A stretch of DNA of 64,000 bases from Phaeosaccion multiseriatum (Eukaryota > Ochrophyta, other classes), in NCBI GenBank assembly GCA_965112735.1, contig OZ218951.1:1240001-1304000 (forward strand). The letters are read 5' to 3'. The notes below the pieces were generated by a model. It saw only the letters and a program-made list of their open reading frames with translations. It had not been told where the DNA came from and ran no database searches. This document shows, one piece after another, positions 34,001 through 44,775 of the stretch (its first letter is position 1; each line of letters begins with the position of its first letter). The translations under genes were made by a program, and so were the position numbers.

Positions 34001-37000
34001 CCTGAAGCGCCCTCGACCGACGACCCCGGGCAAGACGTCAGACAAGAAGGTAGCCGCGCCGACGGCTCTGTCTCCTGGTGGTACGCCCGTGAAGAAGAGA
34101 GGACGAGGACGGCCGAGAAAGGTTGTGCCGGAGAAGGAGAAGGAGGAAGTGATGGAGGTGGAGGAGGTGAAGGATGTGGGCAACAGGGAAGCCGCAGCGG
34201 GGGGGGCGGAGCAGAGCGAGGAGGGCGCAGCGGTGGCCGAGGGGAAGGAGGAGGCGGAGAAGAAGAAGGAGGAGATGGTGGAAGGGAAGCAGATGGAAGT
34301 AGAGGAGATCATCGTCGAACAGCGAGAGGGAGCGGGGGTATCGAGCAGCGAGGGTGAAGGTGGCAGCAAGCAAAACGGGAAGAAGAACGGGGACAGGGCA
34401 AAGGAGTCCGACACAGGACAGACGACACCCGCTGCTGCTGCTGCTGCTGCTGCTGCTGCAGTGGAGGAGGTTGCGACCGCTGAGGTCTCTGCTGCTGAGG
34501 TGGAGCAGAGCCCATCATCTCAAGAGGAGGAAGGAGCGGCGGAGGAGCGTGAGCGCACTACAAAGAGGCAGAGGACAGCAGTGATTGGCGAAGAGAAGAG
34601 GGAAGGGGGCGACAAGAAGGACGGCGAGGAAGGTCGGGGAAGCACGAAAAAGGCCGAGGATGGGGGAGACAGCAGTGTACAAGAGCAGAAAGGCGAGGAC
34701 ACCATGCCCGCCCCAACCACCACCGGGGACTCGACCGCGGCAACGGCAAAGGACACGGCGACGGAGGGGGAGACGGGGTCAGTGAATACCAAAGAGGGCA
34801 AGGGGGATGAAGGGCAGGACCACGCTCCCATGGATGTGGACACAGTAGCAGCAGATGGTGCAGCCGTAGCAGCAGCAGCAGCAGAGGACATGGCGGGAGG
34901 GGCGGAGGAGAAGGCGGATGAAGCGGAGGAGAAGAAGACGGAGGCGGGGGAAGGTGACGAAGAGGCACGGCAGAGGACCCTACGCCCCGCTCAGGAGTCC
35001 GTCCTGGCCCGAGGGGAGCGGGAGAGGGAGGAGCAGGCGAGGCAGGTGCAAGAGCGCCGTCTCGCCAAGGAGACGCAGCAGCGGCTAAAGATGGAGCAGG
35101 AGGCCGAGGAGAAGAGACTCGCACTGGCCGCGCAGCAAGAGGCAGAGCGCGTACGCAAGCAGCAAGAGGAGGAAGGAGAATCCATGCATCGGGCAGGAGT
35201 GGCGGAGCTGGAGCAGCCCAGACTGCCGGCCTTGCCACGGAAGGACGTGTTTACCAACCCTTTGCTCTACAGCAACCGCTACCGCACCGCGGCACCGTAC
35301 CCGGGTATGCCGGCACCCTTGCCGGTTGTGCCCATGTCTATCAACGTGCTGGGGCGGAATGCAAGGTGGAATCCCTGCCCTTCTGCGGCCCACCTGGACC
35401 TGTCCTGCTCGACCGCGGACACCACCCTCTTCGCTCCGAGTGACATCCCGCGCAAGGCCAAGGCAGGGAGGGCGGCGGATGGCGGTGGTGGTGCTGCTGC
35501 TTCAGGTAGGTATGGAGATGGATAGAAGAGAAGAGACGAGAAACGATGGTGCGCGCATTGCATGAGACAGAGAGATGCCGCGCATATTTCATTCTTCATT
35601 GTTGTTGTGGTCCGTGTCCCATGTCCCTTCCGCGCGCGTACGGGAGAGGCATCTGGCAGAGGAGGACGTCAAGTTGCTCTTCTTCGCACTCGCCCCTCAT
35701 CCACTTCTTCGCACTCGCCCCTCATCCACTTCTTCGCACTCGCCCCTCATCCATTTCGAATCTTAACGCTTACCACGAAGCTGGAGTGCACACCGACCGA
35801 CCTGAAACTAAATTTCAATGCTCTCTTCGTCCCTCTGCCCCCCCCCCCACTCCCTCCCTGCCCCCTCCCCCCCAAACCCAACCCACTTCCGTGCGGTGTG
35901 ATGGATGGTGCAGCAGAGCCGCATCTGTCGCCTGTGTCAACCGACAAGTGGGTGCAACCCGCCTCCCTACAGACATTTGAAGAAGCGGACTTGTTCGCCG
36001 AGGAGGACGGAGCAGTTGCTCACCTCGAGCCCATTGCTTCGACTTTGCTGAATCTCGAGGCTCAGCTCTTGCCCGGCTACTTGACAGGCCCCTGGCTCAC
36101 AAGCGAGGGGGCTCGGGGCGCGTGGAGTGAGGCAGTGGTAAGTGAGAGTAGTGAGGGAGTGAGGGAGGGAGGGAGGGAGCAAGTGCGTGAGTGGGTGAGT
36201 GAGGGAGGGAGGGACGGAGGGAATGAATGAGGTTGCTCCTATTGTCTCGCTCTGACTCTTTCCCCCCCCCTGGACCTCCCTTTCCATCTCTCTCTCTCTC
36301 TTTCTGCCCCTCTCTTACTCTCTCCCTCTCCCCCTCCCTCTTCCTTCTCTCTCAATGTGTGTGTGTTGGTCTCATAACAGAGGGGGGCAAGCTCTGCCGA
36401 GGAGCTTGCACGGCTTACAGTACAGCTTGTGGACAACCTGCACCTTCGTACCCTCAGGGCCTCCTGGCACCAGCCTCACGACTACAAGGAAACAAAGGTG
36501 AGGAGGAGGAGGGGGGGGGTGGCAAGGGCGAGGGAGGGGGGCCCTCTGCTGAGTGCTCTCGGGAGGGAGGCTTGCCATTTGCGGCAGCAATTCTGCCCTC
36601 CCTCTCCCTGACTCAATCAATGATGTCGTCATTCCTCTCCCCTCTCTCTCTCTGTGTCGCAGGCCTTGACTCAGAACGAGCAAAGGCTACAACTCCGTCG
36701 CGATGAACTGAGCCTAGTGGCATCCCGCTCCCAGCTAAGAAAGCATATGAATCGCAAGGGGGTTGTTCGAGAGAGGGGAGGAGGAGGGGGCATGGAAGAC
36801 GTGGCAGCGCCCATCTTGGACAGGACTGTCTACATGGAGGGGCCGGGTGTGCAGGAGAAGATTGACCAGATGAGGAGAGAGGAGGACGAGGCAGACGCGG
36901 CAGCGAAGGTGCGAGCGGAGGAGGAAGAAAGCGAGAGGCAGAAGAAGGAGCAGCAGCAGCAGCAGCAGCAGCAGGAGGAGGCAGAGCAGTTGAGGCAGCA

Positions 37001-37719
37001 GGAAGGGCAGCAGTTGGTAGAACAGAAGCAGCACGAGCAGCAGCAGGCCACGAAGGCCGACGGTGAGGCATTGCCCCCCGATGCAGGGTCGGCTGGGTCA
37101 GAGGAGAAGGAAGGTTCTCCTACTGAGAGCCCCGAGGGCGCGAACGGGATGGATACGGAGCAGGCCGTAGCAACCGCAACAACAGTTGGTGATGCAGCAG
37201 CAGGAGCTGCTGCCAACGGGGGTGAAGAAGGCGGCGGCGGCGGTGGTGCTGCGCAGGAGCAGGAGGAGGCTGGAGTGACGACCTCCAAGCGAGGGAGGAA
37301 GAGGAAGGCGGTCTTGACGGGAGCGTATTCGGAGACTGGTGTCAACGTGGAGTACCGAGAGGACGGCGAGGGTGGGGGGAAGGGAGGGGGCGGACGAGGA
37401 GGCAGAGGTGGTGGTAGAGGAGGGGGTGGAGGGGGCAGTAGTGTTGGTACGAGTAGGGCGCGGGCAGGGGGAGGAGAGCACAATCAGATGACAGACGCCC
37501 AGTTCGAGCGGATGCTGAGCAAGATGCAGGCGGACGAGTTGGCAGAGAAGAAGGCCAAGCAGCGGTTCCCCTTCCCCACTGGTTACGTGTGGAACTTGGT
37601 CAGGACGGAGTGGAAAGCGGGCAGCCTGTCCGGAGGGTTGGAGCACAGGCCACAGGGTGGCGACGGCGACGAAAACTCCGACTTTAGTGACGATGAGGAC
37701 CAGCCCGTGCGCAATGTAC

Positions 37720-37764
<45 letters not shown>

Positions 37765-40393
37765 CGTCCTTTTTGTTGGAGGGGGTTGTTTACTTGCGTG
37801 CCCCCACTACACCCCCCCCGCCCCTCCACTCCCCTCCCCCTTGTGTCATGTTTGATTACGTTATAGGTCTTTCTTCGCTCCTCGGTACGAGCACTGATGC
37901 ATGAGCCACCCCACCCTGACCCCCCCCCCCCCCGCCTCTCTCTCTCCCTGTCTCTTCTGCTGCCTGCCCATATGCCCAAATGCCTTTCTTTGGCGGAATG
38001 CACGCACGCACCCACTCACCCACGCAGGTGCTCTCTACTCGGGGTCAGCTTCACACGCTGCAGGGCCGGCGCCTCTTTTCCCCTGCGCACCAGATCACGC
38101 TCCCCCGCACATTGCTTCACAAGTCCGCGAGATTGGGGTCCCACCGCTTTATACCCACTCTCGGGTATTGGAAGAGTCACTTTACCGGGCCGGCGGAGGC
38201 TGTGGCTGTGAAGATCCCCCCCAACCTCATCTGGCGCCAGCAGGTACGCGAGAGGGAGAGAGAGGGGTGGGAGGGGCGGGGGGGGATAGGAGAGAGGAGG
38301 CGAGATCGATGCGTACTTGCGTCTGTATCGCATTCGTCCCTTGTCTTTCCGTGTTAAGGTGTGATACTGTACTGTATTTACATCCATTATATATCACAAA
38401 GAGAGAGAGGCGTGCTGACAAGGCTCGTGCCCTGCCCCTTTCGTTGTCAGCCCTCACGCACGCCTTGCAGGCCTCAAGCACACGTAGAACATTGAACACG
38501 AACGAGCAATTACCCCCCCGTTTCCCCTCGTTACCACGACGTTTAACACGACCCCCCTCGCCCACCCCTCCCTCCCTCACTCACTCGCTCACTCACTCAC
38601 TCGCTCACTCACTCACACACTCACTCACTCACTCACTCAATCACTCACTCACTCACTCACTCACTCGCTCACTCACTCACACACTCACTCAATCACTCAC
38701 TCACTCACTCACTCACTCACCCACTCAGGTGCTGCGCTGCAAGAGCTCCGCGGTGCTGTCGCTGCACCTCCGTACGCTTGACTACATGATCGATTGGGAC
38801 GCAGTGGCTTCGGGAAAGCGAAGAGCAGACTCTTGCGTAGAGGCTTCTTCCACTGGCGCCAGCAGCAGCGGTGGCACGGCGGGAGACGGTCAGGTGGTGC
38901 GTTGGAATGCTCAGCAGGCGCAAGTCGAGTGGTTGGTGCGTGTGCCGGGTGGGGCTGCGGGTGCGGATGCTTCGATGCTCACAGATGACATGGATGATGA
39001 CGAGTACTTTGCAAGGCTCGAGGCAGAGGACACCGAGGCGTGGGTCGGGGAAGACAAGGTCGACATGAAGGTGATTTGGGACCACTTCAAGAAGCGCCGA
39101 ATCGCTGCCGAGAGGAGGTGGGAGGCGGATCGTAAGGCCAGGGCTGGGCATTTGATGACCAAGGCCCAGCTGGAGACGGAGAGGCGGGAGCAGCAAGTTG
39201 CAATCTACGCGGAGGAGATTGAGCGAGAGAAGACGGGCTACTTTGATCATCTGGTCAAGTACAAAGCGGATCTCATGGTGTTGCTAAAGGACGCTGAGCA
39301 GAGTCGGAAGCCTGTGGTAGTGGAGAGCACGCTGGCGGCGCTGAGGGAGGAGCTATTGCACAAGTTGAGCAACTCCTTCGCCAAGCAGAGAGTGCTCGAG
39401 ATGTACAGGAACTACTTTATCGCACACAGTCGATACGTGGCGCAGCAACGGCAGCGACACCCGCACCACCGCAGGAGGCAGCAGCAGAGGCAGAGATCAG
39501 GGCCGGAGGCGGTGGAAATACCGGACTACTCTTGGAACATGCTGCGAGAGGAGGTGCTGTCGACGTGCCAAAGCTCTGTGACTGATCTTGAGGAGAGGGT
39601 GCATCGCATGTACGCGGACGCGGTGCGAGCCAGGTGGGGCTCCTTTGCCCAGCAGCGGCGGCTGCACGAGCGGGCCAGGCTAGTGGAGGAGAAGCGGCTG
39701 TTGAAGGAGAAGGAGAAGGCGGAGAAGCGAGCGCAGAAGGAGGTGCTGCGCGCTGCCAAGCAGGCGGACCGCGAGAGGGCGAGCAGGGAGATGCGTCTGA
39801 TGCGAGAGGAGGACTCTCGTTGGGTGGTGCACAGGCAGAAGGAGAGGGCCAGTGCCAAACAGGCCAAGAAGAAGGAGCTGGCAGAGATGCCCATTGGGCG
39901 CAAGATTGAGGAGAAGCAGAGGACGCTTCGCCACATCAGCGTGCAGAGGCTGGCGGCGGAGGAAACCAAGCAGAGGGTGGAGCAGCAGATGGCCAAGGAG
40001 AGGCAGAGTATACAAAACATGAAAGGCAATGGGTATGGGATGCAGGCGCTGAGTGCTGGACAGCAGGAGCAAATGGCAGCGTTGGAGCAGAAGGTGCTGG
40101 GCCTGACGGAGCAGATTGCGGCAGAGGAGAAGAAGATTGCCAAGTCCCATCGCCAGCAGGCCAAGCATGCGGAGCTGTATCACCAATTGCGCATGGAGCA
40201 GTTTGGCAATCAGGCCAGTTTGAAGGAGGAGGCGGAGGCGATGTCCCAGAGCAGACTCAAGATCCTGGGAAGGCAGTTCATGGGGCAGTGGGGGCGACCA
40301 ATGACGTCTGAGGAGGCTACAGCTGAGTTCAATCGTGGTATGGAGGAGTGCGTGGTTGCTTTCCAGCAGCGGCAAGCGGGCATGACGGCCCAG

Positions 40394-40457
<64 letters not shown>

Positions 40458-43400
40458 TGATACAGCAGCAACACTTGCAGCAGCTGCAGCAGCAACTGCT
40501 GTTGCATCAGCAGCGCGAGAAGCAGCAGCAAGAGGAGCGCCAACGCCAAATGGAAGCCGCGCATGCTTCGGCCCAGCAGCAGTACCAGCAGATCCAGCAG
40601 CAGCAGGAGAGAGCCCAGCAGCAGCTGGAGTGGCAGCAGCAGCAACAGCAAGAGGACCTTGCAAAGCAGATTGCAGCCCTCCAGCAGCAGATGATGCAGG
40701 CAGGGGGGGGGCTGAACGGCTTCCAGCAGCAGCAACAGCAGCAGCAGCCCACGTCTCATGGCCATCAGCCGTACCCGTCAATGCCTCTGGAGCAGGCTGG
40801 AGGAGCGGGGGGAGGGGGGGGTTCCTCCTCCGGGCGGGGGGGCAACGACGCACCTTTGTACCGCCACGCGAACCATGTGGGGGCTGTTGGTGGTGGCAGT
40901 GGTCAGCAAGGACCAGGCCAAGGAGGAAACCGTGGGGGCTGGGGAGGGGCAACAGGAGATGGGAGAGGTGGAAGAGGAGGGAGAGGCCATGGCCGAGGAG
41001 GAGGAGGGGGAGGAAACATGGCTGACGGCTTTGGAGGGGGGGGGCAGCACGGTGCTTCCTCAGCTGGAGAGGGGCGGCAAGGGTACCTCAACGCGGAAAC
41101 CCAAACCCCACCACCACCGCCCTACGGCTGCGCAGGAAGAGGAGGAGGAGGCGTCAGCTTGTCTGAGGGGATGCAAAGAGGAATGGAGGGAGGGGGAGGA
41201 GGAGACGGCGGTTCCTGGTTGCAGGGAGACGACAGCAGCTACTTGCCCGGACAATTGCTGGACACACTGGTGACTAACAGCTCGGCGCCTTCTGACAAGT
41301 CAGGAAAGTCTAGCAGGGGAGGCAGGGGTGGTGGGAGGGGCAGCAGGGGAGGAAGCAGGGGTGGGAGGGGTGGCAGAGGAGGCAGGGGAGGAAGGGGCAG
41401 GGGGAGGCCCCCCGGCAGGAGTGCCGCAGCCAAGGCCAATGGGAGGAGCTACGCCTTCTCTGATGATGGCTTCTCTAGTGAGGAGGAGGAGATTGAGGTC
41501 AGATCGCCATCCAAGGGACCCAAGTCGGCCAAAGCACAGGAAGACAGCGCCACCAAACGCAAGAAGGGGTGAGTGAGTGAGTGAGGGAGGAAGGAGGGAG
41601 GGAGGGAGGGATGGCAGTGAGTGAGGGGGTGGATGGGGAAGTGGGAATGAGGGAGTGAGGACACAAAGGGGATTGTGCGACGGGCCTCACGTAAGGTTCA
41701 CGGTTGACTTCCTGTGCTGTTCGCTGACGTATGTATGCTTCGCGCTTCCCCTCTTCCTCCCGCCCCCTTCACCCCCTTCTGTCCTGTGTGTGTGTACGCA
41801 TGCGTGTGCGTGTCTTTTCGAACGCCCACTACTGTGATGGTTGCGTGTCTTTTCGAACGCCCACTACTGTGATGGCTGCGCTGCTCCGCCCGCCCGCCCC
41901 TTCCATATTAAAAAACGCCACCATACAGAGCCCAAGCCAGGAGTAAGACACCCAAGCCGAAAGCCAAGCCGGCGCTCGTGTGCGGCGTGTGCCAAACGGA
42001 GGTGAACGGAGCATTGAACGTGACGGAGTGTTGCGTATGTCGAGGCCCCTTCCACTTCGAGTGCGTGGGCCTGGAGGAGGGGAACCCCCTTCGCCGAGGG
42101 GCCTACGCGTGTGAGGCGTGCTGTGTCGCGGCGGCCGCGGAGGGCAAGGAAGGGGTGGAGCCGGGGGCTCCTGTGAACTCGGTCATCGCTGCCGTGGACC
42201 GGTCGTGGTTGGTCAAGAGCATGGTCCCCACCAAGAAGAAGGGCGGAGGAGCATTGGCAAAGGATGCCGCCGCTGCTGCCATAGCGGAAGCGATCAATAC
42301 CTTTGTGCCCCAGCAGGGCGATTTTGTGTTTTACTTCCCTGAGGGGCACAGGAAGGTATTGGAAGTATTCCCCGAACCACGGGCTGTGCACTTGGCCGAG
42401 CGCCGACCGCTGTGGCTGGCGGCCAAGAATCGCAAGCGTTCCGTCGAACCCAGCCTCTTGTGCAGGGTCAAGGCGGTGTCCTATGAGTTCCCCACTGCGG
42501 GGGATGCATACACGCTCTTCGACCACTCGGCCATTACAATGGTGATGCAGTTGGACCCTGTGCATCCTCCGTCCGGGGCGGCAGCGGCTGCAGCGGCGGC
42601 GGCAGCAGCAGGAGTGAGCTTGGAAGGAGGGGCAGGGGCAGGAGGGCACGGAAGAGGGGGCAGAACCAAACCCTTCACCGTTTCTCTGCGCCCGATTAGC
42701 ATGGCAGAGTTTGTGGTGCCTGTGGAGAGGGTGAGCAAGGCAAAGGAGCAGGACTACAGGTCCGGAGACCGCATCGGGATGGAGTTTGCAGACACGGGCA
42801 TGTTCGAAGGGACCGTCGAGGGAGACCCTGTGGGCGACCCGAGGTTCGGTACTCCCGTTTGGGACGGTTTGCTGGTCAAGTGGGCGGATAACGACGTCAA
42901 TGCGGTCAATGCGTGGGAGGTAGAGCGGCTCTCCTCGACGGCAGGCAGCAGCAGCAGCAGCAGCAGTAGCAGCAGCAGCAAGAAGAAGAGCCCTCGAAAG
43001 GGGAAAGGCAAGGCGAAGGGGACGAAAGGGGCGAGTAATGTGGCCCCTGAGCTGTCTGCCGAGGCGCAGCACGGAGCAATGCTGCTGGCCTGGGCTCTCA
43101 TTCGCGACCGGACAGAGCGACTCACGCAGGTGCGTAGGGAGTGGGTACAAGGGATAGGGTTGTGTATGTGTGAGTGTGGGTGTCGACCCTCTGCCGCCCC
43201 TCCGCTGATCTTCACTTCCTTCGAGCCGACACCGCCCTTCCCTGTCTTCCAACTCACCCACCCCTCCCTTCCCCTCCGCCGCACGCCCCTCTCTGCCTTC
43301 CCCTGCCTTGTTCATCTCAACATCCCCTCTCCCTTCCTCAGGCCCAATGTGCAGCCGCAGATGAGGCGCTGCAAAACCTCTCCGAGAGAGAGGCAAACGA

Positions 43401-44079
43401 GCTGTCCATGTTCTTTCCTCCTGTGACGGACCAAGTCGCCCCTGGCTACAGCAGCGAAATCGCCCTACCCATGTGTGTCGACATCATTGTGGAGCGCCTC
43501 AGGAGCAGCTACTACCGCTGGCCGCAGGCGGTGATGAGCGACTTGCAGCTCATTGTTCGCAACGCCGAGGCGTACAATGGAGTCGACAGTGGTATTGCTC
43601 AGATGGCCAGAGCCGCGATGCGGACGGCAGAGGCGATCATCAAGAAGGCTTTTGCAGGTGCAAAGGGCAAGGATCCCCCAGCTTCAGCAGCCCCCCCAGC
43701 GGAAGAGGGAGATGAAATCGAAGAGGCAGAGGAGGAAGAAGTAGCAGCGCCTGTTACGCCTCCTTCCACTGCAGGAGGAGGACGGGGAGGGAAGTCGAGA
43801 AAGGCAGGGAAGGGGAAAGGAGGCAGGGCAGAAGCAGAAGCAACAGCAACAGCAGCAGCAGTGGTGACGCCCTCCTCAGCGGCAAAAGGAGGGGGAAGAG
43901 GAGGAGGAAGGGCGAAAAATGCTGGCAAGGGCGGAGGTGTTGAAGCAGCATCAGTGACTCCGTCCTCAGGAGGGAGAGGAGGAGGAGGGAAAGTGAAAAA
44001 GGCAGGCAAACGGGGAGAAGGAGGTGGGACGGAGGACGCAGGGGTGGGGCGAGGGAGCCGCCGGAGTGGGAAGAAATAG
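28355..44079 (+). CDS. Giant chromatin reader: DDT/WHIM-like region, two PHD fingers, AT-hooks, Tudor-type region and bromodomain
   Basis: Fourteen exons: 28355-30332, 30508-30658, 31387-31492, 31858-32005, 32278-32378, 32691-32865, 33103-35505, 35914-36137, 36381-36497, 36663-37715, 38028-38243, 38729-41568, 41929-43129 and 43342-44079. Phases agree: 11451 nt, 3816 residues. Residues about 630-800 resemble the helical DDT/WHIM region of remodeller subunits. PHD finger 1 (about 825-880) has Cys-x2-Cys split by an intron, then Cys-Cys-x2-Cys, His-x2-Cys and a Trp-x-Cys-x2-Cys end. Basic AT-hook cores Gly-Arg-Pro-Arg occur near 33898 and 34109. PHD finger 2 is at about 3188-3236. A segment near 3445-3510 (Gly-Thr-Val, Val-Lys-Trp) resembles the Tudor-type region before the BRWD/PHIP bromodomain. 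A bromodomain follows at about 3605-3680 with the Asn-Ala-x-Ala-Tyr-Asn acetyl-lysine pocket. No ATPase or WD repeats are present. It probably reads histone marks in the nucleus. Confidence 0.88.
31020..31052 (+). repeat. Poly-T tract in an intron
   Basis: About 27 uninterrupted T within intron 30659-31386 of the chromatin gene. It is too far from the acceptor (about 330 nt) to be its polypyrimidine tract. Confidence 0.9.
32651..32674 (-). repeat. Dispersed motif, intronic copy before an acceptor
   Basis: The reverse-complement motif (GCTGTACCACCAACTGCTGC) lies 16 bases before the acceptor at 32689-32690, in the intron that splits PHD finger 1. It is non-coding here. Confidence 0.8.
35681..35757 (+). 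repeat. Three-copy 26-bp tandem repeat in an intron
   Basis: The unit CTTCTTCGCACTCGCCCCTC plus six more bases is repeated nearly identically three times in intron 35506-35913 of the chromatin gene. Confidence 0.85.
37008..37030 (+). repeat. Dispersed motif, variant coding copy
   Basis: CAGCAGTTGGTAGAACAGAA is read as Gln-Gln-Leu-Val-Glu-Gln-Lys in exon 10 of the chromatin gene. It differs from the consensus in the GATA part. Confidence 0.6.
37180..37200 (+). repeat. Dispersed motif, coding copy in another frame
   Basis: AACAGTTGGTGATGCAGCAG is read as Thr-Val-Gly-Asp-Ala-Ala. Only 150 bp upstream, in the same exon, another copy is read as Gln-Leu-Val-Glu. Confidence 0.8.
37718..37762 (+). 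repeat. GT dinucleotide array at an exon end
   Basis: A GTACGTATG(TG)n tract begins at the donor of exon 36663-37715. It offers many alternative GT positions, but only the first keeps the phase in my model. Confidence 0.85.
38574..38728. repeat. ACTC tetranucleotide array that supplies its own splice acceptor
   Basis: A (CTCA)n array about 150 bp long ends in CCACTCAG, and the following GTG begins exon 38729-41568. The repeat unit plus one G creates the AG acceptor. Confidence 0.9.
40174..40190 (-). repeat. Dispersed motif, short antisense coding copy
   Basis: GCTGTATCACCAATTGC is read as Leu-Tyr-His-Gln-Leu in a coiled-coil region of the chromatin protein. It has one mismatch to the core. 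This copy may be chance. Confidence 0.5.
40390..40750 (+). repeat. CAG-rich poly-Gln region
   Basis: About 360 bp dominated by CAG encode the Gln-rich segment of the chromatin protein, including runs of more than 15 Gln interrupted by CAA. Confidence 0.9.
40451..40470 (+). repeat. Dispersed motif with 3-nt deletion, inside poly-Gln
   Basis: CAGCAGTTGATACAGCAGCA lacks one triplet of the consensus and is read as Gln-Gln-Leu-Ile-Gln-Gln-Gln. Confidence 0.7.
41809..41876 (+). repeat. Two-copy 34-bp tandem duplication in an intron
   Basis: A unit containing TTTTCGAACGCCCACTACTG is duplicated almost perfectly in the intron 41569-41928, just before the second PHD exon. Confidence 0.85.
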
Positions 44080-44529
44080 CCCACAGCAGCACAGCAGCAG
44101 CAGCAGCAGCAGTGGGGGTAGCAGTAGTAGTAGTAGTAGTAGGAGGAGGAGGAGGAGTAGGAGTACGAGGAGGAGCAGCAGCAGGAGGGAGAGGAAGAGC
44201 GGGGGGAGATGGCGGGGGGGGAGGGGGAGGAGATGGCGGGGGAGGAGTTGGAGGAGAAGGTGGCGGTGGAGGGAGAGGCGAGAATGTGGAGCGATGACAC
44301 CAGAAGAGGCATGGGTTGAGCGGGGTCAACAAGGGACTTGAATCTCGCCAGGGGGGGTGCGACTACCCTTGTATACGCCCCTCGACACACACACACGCAC
44401 ATATGACTTGGTCAGTTGGTTGGTTTGTTGACTATCAATATACGCAGATTTGTACAGTCCGTAAGCAGCAGTAACGTTTTTGTCGTGCTTCGAGTTCAGA
44501 CTCCCTTCGGCGGGCTTCGTAAGATGACA

Positions 44530-44569
<40 letters not shown>

Positions 44570-44658
44570 TGCACTTGTAAGATGGCCTTGTTTAGTGTGA
44601 GATATACTTGTAAGATGGCCTTTTGTTTAGTGTTACAAGTCATGTCTGTCTGCCAAAC
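44080..44658. other. Tail-to-tail spacer without a gene
   Basis: It lies between the stops of the chromatin gene (+) and the START gene (-). GTAGTA and GGAGGA tracts occur up to 44280, then a CA/GA microsatellite at 44526-44572. A 20-bp phrase around TTGTAAGATGGCCTT is repeated at 44573 and 44607. No coding potential was recognised. Confidence 0.55.
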
Positions 44659-44740
44659 TCATTGAGTTACTCCTCCAGCCGCCGCCCCCGCCGCCGCCGC
44701 TCTCTCCGCCTCCTCTTCCTCCTCCTCCTCCTCCTGCTGC

Positions 44741-44775
<35 letters not shown>

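Noticed and set aside
37901-41572. Independent gene beginning upstream of exon 38028
   Set aside because: The first part of that open frame runs through introns and the CTCA array. The real coding content starts at 38028 and 38729 in phase with upstream exons.
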